Assembly: GCA_020025235.1 (NCBI GenBank)
Contig: JAHHSL010000006.1
Coordinates: 1 to 64,000 of the forward strand
Length of the DNA stretch: 64,000 bases
Source of the DNA: Ruthenibacterium sp.
GTDB taxonomy: Bacteria; Bacillota; Clostridia; Oscillospirales; Ruminococcaceae
Direction: 5' to 3'
The translations under genes and the position numbers were made by a program. The notes beneath the pieces are model-generated. The model did no database searches. It saw only the letters and a list, made by a program, of their open reading frames with translations, and had not been told where the DNA came from. Of this stretch, positions 26,628 to 34,877 are shown piece by piece; positions within the stretch are counted from its first letter, which is position 1, and each line of letters begins with the position of its first letter.

Positions 26628-26670
26628 AAGAAACAATTGCGTAAAATTTGTTCGCATCGGCAAAAGCAGG

Positions 26671-26699
26671 TTGCATGACGCATCCCTGCACAGTATAAT
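26671..26699 (+). promoter_or_regulatory. Sigma-A promoter of dapL
   Basis: TTGCAT (26671-26676), 17 nt, TATAAT (26694-26699). Start predicted at about 26706. Confidence 0.75.
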
Positions 26700-26700
26700 T

Positions 26701-26748
26701 AAAAATAAGGCGGGATGCCCCACCTTGGGCGTCCCGCCTTATTTTTAT
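26701..26748 (+). terminator. Terminator hairpin at the dapL transcription start
   Basis: AAAATAAGGCGGGATGCCC pairs with GGGCGTCCCGCCTTATTTT around a six-base loop. It closes transcripts from dapF, but it also overlaps the predicted start of dapL mRNA, whose 5' end would fold into this hairpin. Confidence 0.8.
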
Positions 26749-26771
26749 CGGGATGCAAAGGGAGGAAGCGC

Positions 26772-27959
26772 ATGAAGCTCAACGAAAACTATCGCAGCCT
26801 TTCCCGAAGCTATCTTTTTTCCGAAGTGGAGAAAAGAGCCGGGGCATTTCGTGAAAAACATCCGAATCAGGAGCTGATCCGGCTCGGGATCGGGGATGTG
26901 ACCCTTCCGCTTGCGGCGCCCGTCGTGGCAGCGCTGCACCGTTCGGCGGAGGAAATGAAAGAAAAAGAGACGTTTCGCGGCTATGCGCCGGAACATGGCT
27001 ATCCGTTTTTGCGTGCGGCTGTCCGCAGGCATCTGGAAAGCTGCGGCGCGGCGGTTCGGGATGAAGAAATTTTCATCAGCAGCGGGGCAAAGGATGACCT
27101 TGCCGGGATCCTGAGCCTGTTCGGCGCAGGCAATACGGTTCTGATCCAGGACCCGGTGTATCCGGTGTATGCGGATACCAGCATCATGGCGGGAAACCGC
27201 ATCGTATGGATGAAGGCAGAGCGGGAAAACGATTTTCTGCCGATGCCGCCAAAGGACTGCCGGGCGGATCTTATCTACCTGTGCAGCCCGAACAATCCGA
27301 CGGGCAAAGCGTATTCACATGCGCAGCTGGAACAATGGGTGCAGTATGCCGACGCATGCGGCGCGGTGCTGATCTTCGATTCGGCGTATGAAGCGTTCAT
27401 CGAACAGGATGGCATCCCGCACAGCATCTATGAGATACCCGGCGCACAGACGTGCGCGATCGAGATCGCGTCGTTTTCCAAAACCGCGGGCTTTACGGGG
27501 CTGCGGTGCGGCTATACCGTTGTGCCGTGTGCCTTGCGCCGGTGCGGGCAGAGCCTGAACGCCATGTGGGAACGCCGCAAATCCGTCAGCACAAACGGGG
27601 TCGCGTATGTGATCCAGCGTGCAGCCGAGGCAGTCTATACGCCGGAAGGAAGCAAAGCGGTGCAGGCCGCCATACGGTATTATAAAACGAACGCCGCCGT
27701 GATCGTGCACGCGCTGCAAAGCGCGAAGATCTTCTGCTGCGGCGGAGTGAACAGCCCGTACATCTGGATGAAATGCCCGGCCAAGATGACATCGTGGCAG
27801 TTTTTCGATTACCTTTTAAAAACAGCGGGCGTTGTGGGAACACCGGGCGCGGGCTTCGGCGCGGCGGGGGAAGGATACTTCCGCCTGACGGGCTTCGGTG
27901 ACGCCGAAAAAACAAGGCAGGCGGCTGCACGTCTGGTACAGGCGGCCGGCGCGCTGTGA
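26772..27959 (+). CDS. dapL: LL-diaminopimelate aminotransferase
   Basis: Converts tetrahydrodipicolinate straight to LL-DAP with glutamate, bypassing the acyl intermediates. 395 aa, fold-type I PLP enzyme. RLGIGDVTLPL near the start is the DapL form of the aminotransferase opening. YLCSPNNPTG is the PLP-ring motif, and SFSKTAGFTGLRCGY holds the Schiff-base Lys. ATG 26772 has GGGAGGA upstream. The neighbouring dapF supports the assignment. This route is known from plants, Chlamydia and many anaerobes. Confidence 0.95.
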   Translation: MKLNENYRSLSRSYLFSEVEKRAGAFREKHPNQELIRLGIGDVTLPLAAPVVAALHRSAEEMKEKETFRGYAPEHGYPFLRAAVRRHLESCGAAVRDEEIFISSGAKDDLAGILSLFGAGNTVLIQDPVYPVYADTSIMAGNRIVWMKAERENDFLPMPPKDCRADLIYLCSPNNPTGKAYSHAQLEQWVQYADACGAVLIFDSAYEAFIEQDGIPHSIYEIPGAQTCAIEIASFSKTAGFTGLRCGYTVVPCALRRCGQSLNAMWERRKSVSTNGVAYVIQRAAEAVYTPEGSKAVQAAIRYYKTNAAVIVHALQSAKIFCCGGVNSPYIWMKCPAKMTSWQFFDYLLKTAGVVGTPGAGFGAAGEGYFRLTGFGDAEKTRQAAARLVQAAGAL

Positions 27960-28008
27960 AACAATGCAATACAGTACCGCATCAATGCGGATTCGGGGAG
28001 GACGTAAA

Positions 28009-29049
28009 ATGACGATTACAAGCAAGGACTACGGCTATACACAGGACGGCAGAAAGGTAAAGCAGTTCCGGCTGGAAAACAGCAGCGGGATGTCGGTTTC
28101 CGTGATCGAATACGGCTGCACGGTCACCAATATCCGGGTAAAGGATAAAAACGGCGATCTGCGGGACGTGGTGCTCGGATACGACACGCTGCGCGATTAC
28201 GAGCGTGCGGGCGCATCCATGGGTGCATTTGTCGGCCGCTGTGCAAACCGCATCGAAAATGCGCGGTTTGAAATCGACGGCGTCACAACGCAGCTGGAAC
28301 GCAACGAAGGACGCAACCACCTGCACGGCTCGTTCTCCCGCAAGCTGTACGAAAGCAGCATTGAGGACGATAAGCTGGTGCTGCGCATGAACAGCCCGGA
28401 GGGCGACGATGGCTTCCCCGGAAACATGGAAGTCACCGTAACCTATTCCCTGACGGAGGAAAACTCCTTTGTCATGGAATATTCTGCTGTAACCGATGCG
28501 CCGACCCTTGCAAATTTCACGAATCACAGCTATTTCAATCTGAACGGCCATGATTCGGGCACGGTGCTCGGCCAGAAGCTGCGCATTGCATCGGATACGT
28601 TTACGGAAATCGGGGAAGGGCTGTGCACCACCGGACGTTTTCTGCCCACGGGCGGCACGCCGTTTGATTTTGAAACGGAAAAAGAAATCGGGCGCGATAT
28701 GGATGACGACTGCGAGCAGATGCGCCTTGCGGGCGGGTACGACCACAACTTCGTGATCGACAAAACACAGGGCATGCTCGGCTTTGCGGCGTCGGCCTAT
28801 TCCCCGGAAACGGGCATCCGCATGGATACCTACACCACGCAGCCGGGGGTGCAGCTGTATACGGGCAACTTCCTTGGGGAGGAAACCGTTTTGGGCAAGG
28901 GCGGCTGCGCTTATCCCAAGCACGGCGGCTTCTGTCTGGAAACCCAGCACTATCCGTGCACGCCGTCGCATGACAACTTCCCGTCGATCGTGCTGCGCCC
29001 GGGCGAAGAATACCACGAGGCAACGGCATATAAGTTCACGCTGGAGTGA
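28009..29049 (+). CDS. galM: Aldose 1-epimerase (galactose mutarotase)
   Basis: Interconverts alpha and beta forms of galactose or glucose. 346 aa. Signatures: NRIENARFEIDG and the His-bearing GRNHLHG block, then TNHSYFNLNGHDSG with the second catalytic His; a Glu near the C-terminus in GFCLETQHYP acts as base. ATG 28009 has GGGGAGGA upstream; the open frame extends into the dapL end without a site. The NERD-domain gene begins 4 nt after the stop, so they are likely co-transcribed. Distant from the galE operon in this window. Confidence 0.94.
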   Translation: MTITSKDYGYTQDGRKVKQFRLENSSGMSVSVIEYGCTVTNIRVKDKNGDLRDVVLGYDTLRDYERAGASMGAFVGRCANRIENARFEIDGVTTQLERNEGRNHLHGSFSRKLYESSIEDDKLVLRMNSPEGDDGFPGNMEVTVTYSLTEENSFVMEYSAVTDAPTLANFTNHSYFNLNGHDSGTVLGQKLRIASDTFTEIGEGLCTTGRFLPTGGTPFDFETEKEIGRDMDDDCEQMRLAGGYDHNFVIDKTQGMLGFAASAYSPETGIRMDTYTTQPGVQLYTGNFLGEETVLGKGGCAYPKHGGFCLETQHYPCTPSHDNFPSIVLRPGEEYHEATAYKFTLE

Positions 29050-29052
29050 TCT

Positions 29053-29754
29053 ATGGCAGTCGTACACCGCAAATATAATCAGAATAAACACAAATACCGT
29101 CTGGCGCGCCTGATGCAGGTGCTGTCGGCCCTGCTGGGCGCAGCGCTGGCGGTCGTGTGCATCGCCGCACGCAGTCTTCCGCTTGCGGCAAGGCTTGCAC
29201 TGCCGGCTGTCATCGTGCTGGCAGCGGCTGTCTGCATGCGCATGTGCGCAAAGCGCGCCGCCATTTTGAAAAGCGGCATCGAGGGCGAAGAAGGCGCAGT
29301 GAAAATGCTCCGTGCGCTGCCGGACAGCTGGCATATCCTTGCAAACCCCGTGTTCACGGTGCGCGGCAGACAGGCGGAGCTGGATGCGCTGCTCATCGGA
29401 GCATCGGGCGTGTGGATCGTGGAAACGAAGAACCATTCGGGCGTGATTACCGGCAGGCCGCAGGATGAATACTGGCGGCAGGAAAAGCGTTCGGAGGTAA
29501 AGCAGATGAAAAACCCGCTGCTGCAGACGGAGCGTCAGCAGCGCATGGTAAAAGAGCTGCTTATGGGGCTTGGGGTGCAGTGCCCCGTGCATGCTGCGGT
29601 TTATTTTGCCAACCGCAGCGCAAAGCCCGCCGTGCAGGACCCGCGCATTTTCACGGATGCCGCCGCACTGGTGCAGGCGGTGGGGCACGACCGCCGCCGC
29701 GTGTGCAAAGACCCCGCGGCACTGGCGAAAAAGCTGCTTGCCGAAAGCCGGTAA
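29053..29754 (+). CDS. NERD domain membrane protein
   Basis: A 233-residue protein with two hydrophobic segments (~22-40 and ~48-64) followed by a nuclease-related domain (NERD). Conserved residues are visible: GEE (78-80), D111 in AELDALLIG, and E124-x-K126 in VETKNHSG, the PD-(D/E)XK-like core. A basic C-terminal part follows. NERD proteins are proposed nucleases tied to DNA processing, but with little experiment. Starts 4 nt after galM. Confidence 0.85.
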   Translation: MAVVHRKYNQNKHKYRLARLMQVLSALLGAALAVVCIAARSLPLAARLALPAVIVLAAAVCMRMCAKRAAILKSGIEGEEGAVKMLRALPDSWHILANPVFTVRGRQAELDALLIGASGVWIVETKNHSGVITGRPQDEYWRQEKRSEVKQMKNPLLQTERQQRMVKELLMGLGVQCPVHAAVYFANRSAKPAVQDPRIFTDAAALVQAVGHDRRRVCKDPAALAKKLLAESR

Positions 29755-29757
29755 CAT

Positions 29758-29805
29758 ACGAAAAAAGCGCCCGCAGGACCATTTCGGTCCTGCGGGCGCT
29801 TTTGC
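29758..29805. terminator. Bidirectional terminator, NERD gene / lepA
   Basis: AAAAGCGCCCGCAGGACC, loop ATTTC, GGTCCTGCGGGCGCTTTT; A and T tracts on both sides make it work for both convergent genes. Confidence 0.9.
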
Positions 29806-29810
29806 TTTGC

Positions 29811-31613
29811 TTATTCGTCCAGTTTGAGAACGGCGGTGAAGGCTTCGCTCGGGACCTGAACCGTGCCGAGCTGACGCATCTTCTTTTTGCCTTCCTTCTG
29901 CTTTTCCAGCAGCTTTTTCTTACGGGAAATATCGCCGCCGTAGCACTTGGCAAGCACGTCCTTGCGCATGGCCTTGACGGTTTCGCGCGCGATGACCTTT
30001 CCGCCGATCGCGGCCTGAATGGGAATCTCAAACATCTGGCGGGGGATGTTGTCCTTGAGCTTTTCGGCAAGGCGGCGGCCTTTGGCATACGCCATATCCG
30101 CGTGGACGATCATCGAAAGAGCATCCACCATATCGCCGTTGAGCAGGATGTCCAGCTTCACAAGCTTGGATTCCTTAAATTCCTTCATCTCATAATCATA
30201 GCTTGCATAACCGCGGCTGCGGCTCTTGATCGCATCAAAGAAATCGTACACGATTTCCCCGAGCGGCAGCTCGTAGTGCAGATCGACGCGCTCTGCGTCC
30301 AGATACTTCATGTCGCGCATGATGCCGCGGCGGTTCTGGCAAAGCTCCATAAGGCTGCCGACATATTCCGTCGGGGTGTAGATGTGCGCATCGACAAACG
30401 GTTCTTCCGCCTTTTCGATCGTCGAAGGATCGGGATAGTTCGTCGGGTTATCAATGAGCAGGACCGTGCCGTCCGTCTGCGTGATGCGGTATTCAACGCT
30501 CGGCGCGGTCGTGATCAGATCCAGATCGAATTCGCGCTCCAGACGTTCGATGATGATTTCCAGATGCAAAAGGCCAAGGAAGCCGCAGCGGAAGCCAAAG
30601 CCCAGTGCGATGCTCGTCTCGGGGTCAAAGCTCAGGGATGCATCGTTCAGGCACAGTTTTTCCAGCGCATCCTTCAGATCGGGATAATCCGCGCCGTCGG
30701 CCGGATAGATGCCGCAGAACACCATCGGCGTTACCTTGCGGTAGCCGGGCAGCGCTTCGGAAGTGGGGTGTGCAACGCCGGTTACGGTATCGCCCACGCG
30801 GGTATCGGCCAGCGTTTTGATCGAAGCGGTGAAATAGCCTACTTCGCCCGCGCTCAGCGTGCCGCACGGGGCAAGTGCGGTCGCGCCCATGCGGCCGACC
30901 TCCACCGGGGAAAAGACAGCGCCGGTCTGCATCAGGCGAACCGGTTCGCCGACCGAAAGCTTGCCGTCAAATACGCGCAGATAGACGATGACACCCTTGT
31001 ACGGGTCATAAACAGCGTCGAAGATCAGCGCTTTCAGCGGTGCATCGGGGTCGCCGGAGGGAGCGGGGATGTCAGTGACGACATGCTCGAGCACATCGGT
31101 GATGCCGATGCCCATTTTTGCCGATACGCGCGGCGCATCCAGACACGGCAGACCGATGACGTCCTCCACCTCCTGCGCAACGCGGTCGGGGTCGGCGCTC
31201 GGCAGGTCGATCTTGTTCAAAATCGGCACAAGCTCAAGGTCATGCTCCAGTGCAAGATAGGTGTTGGCAAGCGTCTGTGCCTCGACGCCCTGGCTGGAAT
31301 CCACAACAAGCACAGCGCCCTCGCACGCGGCAAGGCTGCGGCTGACTTCGTAGTTGAAGTCGACGTGACCCGGTGTGTCGATGAGGTTGAACTCGTATTC
31401 CTCGCCGCTGCGGGCGGTATAATTCAATGTGACGGCGCGCGCTTTGATCGTGATGCCGCGCTCGCGTTCCAGTTCCATATTATCGAGCAGCTGGGCTTCC
31501 ATCTGGCGTTCGTCAACCGCCTTGGTGGATTCCAGAATACGGTCGGCAAGCGTCGATTTGCCGTGGTCGATATGTGCAATGATGCAGAAGTTGCGGATGT
31601 TTTTCTGTGTCAA
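29811..31613 (-). CDS. lepA: Elongation factor 4 (LepA)
   Basis: Ribosome-associated GTPase, 600 aa, full length. G1 HIDHGKST, G3 DTPGHVDF, G4 NKIDLPSA; then LepA-specific C-terminal domains ending in KMRQLGTVQVPSEAF. The start is TTG at 31613 (reads TTGACACAG), with GGAGG eight bases upstream; no ATG suits the conserved N-terminus NIRNFCIIAHIDHG, so the rare start is well supported. Own promoter at 31681-31709. Monocistronic here; in many Firmicutes it is next to hemN or hrcA, which are not seen. Confidence 0.97.
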   Translation of the reverse strand: MTQKNIRNFCIIAHIDHGKSTLADRILESTKAVDERQMEAQLLDNMELERERGITIKARAVTLNYTARSGEEYEFNLIDTPGHVDFNYEVSRSLAACEGAVLVVDSSQGVEAQTLANTYLALEHDLELVPILNKIDLPSADPDRVAQEVEDVIGLPCLDAPRVSAKMGIGITDVLEHVVTDIPAPSGDPDAPLKALIFDAVYDPYKGVIVYLRVFDGKLSVGEPVRLMQTGAVFSPVEVGRMGATALAPCGTLSAGEVGYFTASIKTLADTRVGDTVTGVAHPTSEALPGYRKVTPMVFCGIYPADGADYPDLKDALEKLCLNDASLSFDPETSIALGFGFRCGFLGLLHLEIIIERLEREFDLDLITTAPSVEYRITQTDGTVLLIDNPTNYPDPSTIEKAEEPFVDAHIYTPTEYVGSLMELCQNRRGIMRDMKYLDAERVDLHYELPLGEIVYDFFDAIKSRSRGYASYDYEMKEFKESKLVKLDILLNGDMVDALSMIVHADMAYAKGRRLAEKLKDNIPRQMFEIPIQAAIGGKVIARETVKAMRKDVLAKCYGGDISRKKKLLEKQKEGKKKMRQLGTVQVPSEAFTAVLKLDE

Positions 31614-31680
31614 GGGCGTTCCTCCGTCCGATTGGTGATCGTAATATCACAAAGGGTGATTCATAGGTTTCTAATCATTT

Positions 31681-31709
31681 AGTATAACATGCCGCGGCAA
31701 AAGCTGCAA
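31681..31709 (-). promoter_or_regulatory. Sigma-A promoter of lepA
   Basis: On the minus strand, TTGCAG (31704-31709), 17 nt, TATACT (31681-31686). Confidence 0.75.
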
Positions 31710-31926
31710 CAGAAAACGCGCGGAACTCTGCGGTTTTTGCCGTGTTTTCCGCAAAAAAGCCTCCTTACGCATACTGCCGGAGCCGTCTGGGGCTTTTTCG
31801 GCAGTAAGTACGAAATAAGCACAGCGGGGTGCCTGTCCTTTTGGAAAAAGCGGAAAGAAAAGCGGAAAAAACCGGTGCGCCGGACGCACGCAGCCGCCCC
31901 TGCAACGGCAGTTTTACCCCGTAAAT

Positions 31927-31955
31927 TTGACAGAACAGCGGGAATTTGATACAAT
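31927..31955 (+). promoter_or_regulatory. Sigma-A promoter of the G5/3D gene
   Basis: TTGACA (31927-31932), 17 nt, TACAAT (31950-31955). Start near 31962 leaves a 240-nt leader. Confidence 0.85.
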
Positions 31956-31961
31956 GCTTTC

Positions 31962-32201
31962 GGATTTGTATCCGCGGCAGGGCGCACTTTCTGCACCGTG
32001 TACGCGGCCGAACAGGGTGCGGGCGTCTGCACACACAAACGTGCAAAGCGTCTTACCCCAAGCCCGATCGTTCCAGCTGCCTGCAGAATGGGCCGTGTGC
32101 CCGGCGGGAAAATGCGATGCTTCCATTGTCGCGGGGACGGTCACAGACGGAACGCCTGCAGTGCGGACCGGGGCAGCAATGGAATACAAAAGGAGAACTG
32201 A
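31962..32201 (+). promoter_or_regulatory. Long structured 5' leader of the G5/3D gene
   Basis: No reading frame. Several helices can be drawn: CGGGC...GCCCG enclosing TGCAC (32029-32033)/GTGCA (32041-32045), GGGC/GCCC near 32090-32103, and a 60-nt domain closed by CCATTG (32123-32128) with CAATGG (32177-32182), holding CGGTC (32138-32142)/GACCG (32166-32170). That last domain ends just before AAAGGAG. Cell-wall genes of this type are often under the c-di-AMP (ydaO) riboswitch, but its hallmark GGGGGA/GGGGUGAA blocks are not seen. Confidence 0.45.
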
Positions 32202-33251
32202 ATGGCGAAATTCAAAGAACATATCCGGCGCAGGCTGCTGGCGGCAGCGCCCCGTATAACGGCGATGGCTGTGGCAGTGCTCAGCCTGTGCGTGGTGAGC
32301 TCGGCATTGATCACAACCGTGAATACGGTTCAGGTGCAGGATTCCGACGGCATGGTGTGCACGGTGATGACCGCGGTGACACACCATGAGGACCTGCTGG
32401 AGCTGGCCGGCATGGAAATGGAAGAAAACGACAGCACAAGCATGGAAAAAGCCGAGGACGGCACGCTGGTGCTTTCGCTGCAGCGCGCATTTCCGGTCGA
32501 TGTGACAGCGGATGGAAAGCAGTATCAGGCGGATATCAGCGAGGGCACGGTAAAGGATGTGCTGGAACGAACCGGCATTGTTCTGGGCGAAAACGATTAC
32601 ACGACGCCGAAGCTCAATGTGCCGGTGGAACAAGGCATGGCGGTCCAGGTACACCGCGTAACGTATGAGGATCATGTGGAAACCGAGACGGTTCCGTTTG
32701 AAACCGAATACCGCGATGAAACCGAGGGTGCGCAGGGCAAGTATACGCATGAAGTGCTGCTCAGCAGCGGCAAGGACGGCAAAACCAATGTGACGTACCG
32801 CCAGAAATTCATCGACGGTGTTTACGACAGCACGCAGGTCGTAAACCGCGAAGTGATCGAAGAAGCGGTGCCGAAGGTGTACCGCCGTTATAAGACGAAT
32901 GCGGTCAGCCCGCTGCAGCCGCCGGAGGGCATCACGGTTGTCAATAATGTGCCCAGCAGTTACAGCACGGTTTACACTATGAAGGCGACCGGCTATTCTT
33001 CGCGCGGCGGGCGCGGTGCAAGCGGCCTTGGGCTGTATTACGGCACATTCGCATGCGACCCCACGCTTATCCCGTACGGAACCAAGGTGTATATCACCTC
33101 GGAGGACGGGCGCTTTGTCTATGGCTGGGCCATTGCAACGGATACGGGCGCGTTTATTCACACCAACCGCATGCAGGTGGACCTGTATTACGAAACCTAT
33201 GCGGAATCGGCTGCAAACGGGGTAAAGACCGTCAAGGTCTATATCCCGTAA
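32202..33251 (+). CDS. Cell-wall remodelling protein with DUF348, G5 and 3D domains
   Basis: A 349-residue exported protein. Signal anchor at about 18-42 (ITAMAVAVLSLCVVSSALITT), two ubiquitin-like DUF348 repeats (~45-150), a G5 domain (~155-230), and a C-terminal 3D domain (~255-349) with ATGYSS, GTKVYI and DTGAFIHTNRMQVDLY, which carries the three Asp of the family. This layout is that of YabE/YocH-type or Rpf-like muralytic proteins that cut or loosen peptidoglycan outside the cell. AAAGGAG precedes the ATG. A single promoter and its own terminator; probably regulated through the long leader. Confidence 0.92.
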   Translation: MAKFKEHIRRRLLAAAPRITAMAVAVLSLCVVSSALITTVNTVQVQDSDGMVCTVMTAVTHHEDLLELAGMEMEENDSTSMEKAEDGTLVLSLQRAFPVDVTADGKQYQADISEGTVKDVLERTGIVLGENDYTTPKLNVPVEQGMAVQVHRVTYEDHVETETVPFETEYRDETEGAQGKYTHEVLLSSGKDGKTNVTYRQKFIDGVYDSTQVVNREVIEEAVPKVYRRYKTNAVSPLQPPEGITVVNNVPSSYSTVYTMKATGYSSRGGRGASGLGLYYGTFACDPTLIPYGTKVYITSEDGRFVYGWAIATDTGAFIHTNRMQVDLYYETYAESAANGVKTVKVYIP

Positions 33252-33280
33252 CGGCGGGATCTTTGCACAAAAGAAAATCG

Positions 33281-33320
33281 AACAGCCGGAAGGACAGTGC
33301 TGCCCTTCCGGCTGTTTTCT
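33281..33320 (+). terminator. Terminator after G5/3D gene
   Basis: AACAGCCGGAAGG, ten-base loop, CCTTCCGGCTGTT then TTC. Confidence 0.85.
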
Positions 33321-33398
33321 GCCAATGCCAAACGGTACATTGCACGGGAAACCGGAAAAAACTTGCGGGAAACTCTTCCATTTGGAAGGGAAGTAGGG

Positions 33399-33404
33399 TA
33401 TAAT
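33399..33404 (+). promoter_or_regulatory. -10 box of the tRNA promoter
   Basis: Perfect TATAAT about 35 nt before the tRNA; the -35 (TTCCAT, 33376-33381, 17-nt spacing) is poor. Confidence 0.5.
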
Positions 33405-33438
33405 ATAAAAGATGTTATGCTGATCGTACAGCAGATAC

Positions 33439-33515
33439 GGGGCTTTAGCTCAGCTGGTCAGAGCTCTCGGCTCATAACCGATTGGTCCAGGGTTCGAATC
33501 CCTGAGGCCCTACCA
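33439..33515 (+). tRNA. tRNA with CAT anticodon (Met elongator or Ile2)
   Basis: 77 nt including encoded CCA. Acceptor arms GGGGCTT and AGGCCCT, D arm GCTC/GAGC, anticodon loop CTCATAA, T arm CAGGG/CCCTG with loop TTCGAAT. It is not the initiator (no GGG/CCC anticodon stem pairs). Elongator Met and lysidine-modified Ile2 cannot be told apart by eye. Two odd pairs: G1-U72 closes the acceptor stem and C27-U43 is a mismatch at the top of the anticodon stem. Confidence 0.9.
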
Positions 33516-33518
33516 AGG

Positions 33519-33555
33519 GAAAAGCAGTCTATTGTCTGATAGGCTGCTTTTTTCA
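33519..33555 (+). terminator. Terminator after tRNA
   Basis: AAAGCAGTCTAT, six-base loop, ATAGGCTGCTTTTTT with one mismatch. Confidence 0.85.
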
Positions 33556-33594
33556 TGCTTTTGTGAATTTTGCGTGTGAATCCTGCGAAAGTGC

Positions 33595-33623
33595 TTGCAA
33601 ATCCGGGGCGTTTACGATATCAT
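33595..33623 (+). promoter_or_regulatory. Sigma-A promoter of the 33666 gene
   Basis: TTGCAA (33595-33600), 17 nt, TATCAT (33618-33623). Confidence 0.65.
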
Positions 33624-33665
33624 AAGCCCTGTATCTTATCCACCATTATAAAAAAGGAGCAAGGA

Positions 33666-34157
33666 ATGCTTGAATTGATCAAAGAATATTTTTGGGTGTT
33701 TTTCATTTCCATGGTGCCGATTGTCGAACTGCGCGCTGCGGTGCCGATCGGTCTTGGCATGGGGCTTCCGACGCTTCCGACATATCTTGTTTCGGTGCTT
33801 GGGAATATGCTTCCGGTGCCGTTTATTCTTCTTTTTGCCAAAGCGGTGCTGATTTGGTGCACCAAGCTGCCGGGAAAGATCGGCGGATTGTTTATGAAAA
33901 TTTATGATAAGGGCGTCAAGGCCGGCGACAAGATGCAGGCAAAAGCCGGCCGCGGCATCTACTGGGCACTGTACGCCTTTGTGGCGATCCCCCTGCCCGG
34001 TACGGGCGCATGGACGGGATGCCTTGCGGCAACACTGCTGGATCTGAAATTCTGGCCGAGCGTGCTGGCCGTGCTGGGCGGCGTTATGACAGCCGGCCTG
34101 ATCATGGGCGCAGCTTCGGCGGGTATTTTCGGCGCGCTGGGCATGATTTTTGCATAA
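33666..34157 (+). CDS. Small multidrug export-type membrane protein (COG2426)
   Basis: A 163-residue membrane protein of the COG2426 'putative small multi-drug export' family. Typical features are WVFFISMVPIVELRAAVPIG near the N-terminus, PVPFILLFAK, and YAFVAIPLPGTGAWTGCLAA in the middle, with four to five hydrophobic segments. ATG 33666 has AAGGAGCAAGG upstream. The transport role of the family is unproven; the repeated E/R and PxPGTG motifs resemble DedA-superfamily proteins. Monocistronic with its own promoter and terminator. Confidence 0.85.
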   Translation: MLELIKEYFWVFFISMVPIVELRAAVPIGLGMGLPTLPTYLVSVLGNMLPVPFILLFAKAVLIWCTKLPGKIGGLFMKIYDKGVKAGDKMQAKAGRGIYWALYAFVAIPLPGTGAWTGCLAATLLDLKFWPSVLAVLGGVMTAGLIMGAASAGIFGALGMIFA

Positions 34158-34179
34158 GGGCTGACGGAAAAACAGCACA

Positions 34180-34218
34180 CAAAGGCTCTGCGGAACCGTT
34201 CCGCAGAGCCTTTTTTGA
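34180..34218 (+). terminator. Terminator after 33666 gene
   Basis: AAGGCTCTGCGGAAC pairs directly with GTTCCGCAGAGCCTT, then TTTT. Confidence 0.9.
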
Positions 34219-34248
34219 AAAAATTTGCTTTTTTGAAAAAATGTTGAA

Positions 34249-34271
34249 GAACCGGTGCGGGGTGCTGCGTT
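34249..34271 (+). promoter_or_regulatory. ECF-type promoter candidate of the sigma factor operon
   Basis: GAACC (34249-34253) and CGTT (34268-34271), 15 nt between AAC and CGT, resemble ECF promoters (AAC ... CGT). No good sigma-A promoter is visible here, so self-activation is possible. Confidence 0.4.
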
Positions 34272-34304
34272 ATATAGGCAGAGGACGAACAAAGCTTAAA
34301 GGCG

Positions 34305-34877
34305 GTGGAACTGATTGCACAGAAAATGACAAATGAACAATTCGGCGCAATCGTCAGCCAGTACGAAAGGCTTGTGTACACGATCTGCTTTCAGTTTACA
34401 AAGGATCATCAGACAGCAGAAGATCTGGTACAGGAAACTTTCCTTTCGGCCTATCTGCACAAAGAGGACTGCCCGCCGGAAAGCTGCCGTCCGTGGCTTG
34501 CACGTATTGCGTCCAACAAGGCGAAGGATTATCTTCGCAGTGCCTATCACAGGCGCGTGCAGGCAACCGAGGACGAGGTGCTGGCAGGGACGGCCGAACT
34601 GCCGCAGGCGCAGCGTCCGGAGGAAATTGCGGTTTCACAGGATGAAGCACAGTACATACGCGGTATGGTGCAGGCGCTGCGGGAACCGTATCATAAAGTG
34701 GCGGTGCTCTTTTTCCTGCAGGAAAGAACGCCCGAAGAAATTGCACGCGTGCTCGGCCGTCCGGAAAAGACGGTGCGCACACAATTATACCGCGCCAAAC
34801 GGATGTTGAAGGAACAACTGGAAGAAAGGAGAAAGCAGCATGGAATTGTTTCGGGAATCGGGCTGTCTGACCGATGA
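34305..34877 (+). CDS. ECF-type RNA polymerase sigma factor
   Basis: A 190-residue sigma-70 family factor of the extracytoplasmic-function group. Region 2 at ~25-90 (YTICFQFTKDHQTAEDLVQETFLSAY...WLARIASNKAKDYLRS), acidic linker, region 4 at ~125-175 (ALREPYHKVAVLFFLQERTPEEIARVLGRPEKTVRTQLYRAKR in part). The start is uncertain: GTG 34305 lies within a GGCGGTGG patch, and ATG 34326 (second choice) has that patch 17 nt away. Its 3' end overlaps the anti-sigma gene by 38 nt. Confidence 0.92.
   Translation: MELIAQKMTNEQFGAIVSQYERLVYTICFQFTKDHQTAEDLVQETFLSAYLHKEDCPPESCRPWLARIASNKAKDYLRSAYHRRVQATEDEVLAGTAELPQAQRPEEIAVSQDEAQYIRGMVQALREPYHKVAVLFFLQERTPEEIARVLGRPEKTVRTQLYRAKRMLKEQLEERRKQHGIVSGIGLSDR

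Noticed and set aside
29580..31682. 700-codon plus-strand frame opposite lepA
   Set aside because: Antisense shadow of a strongly conserved gene.
31962..32201. ydaO (c-di-AMP) riboswitch
   Set aside because: Weak resemblance at the 3' side only; the GGGGGA and GGGGUGAA blocks are missing, so it is reported as an unassigned leader.
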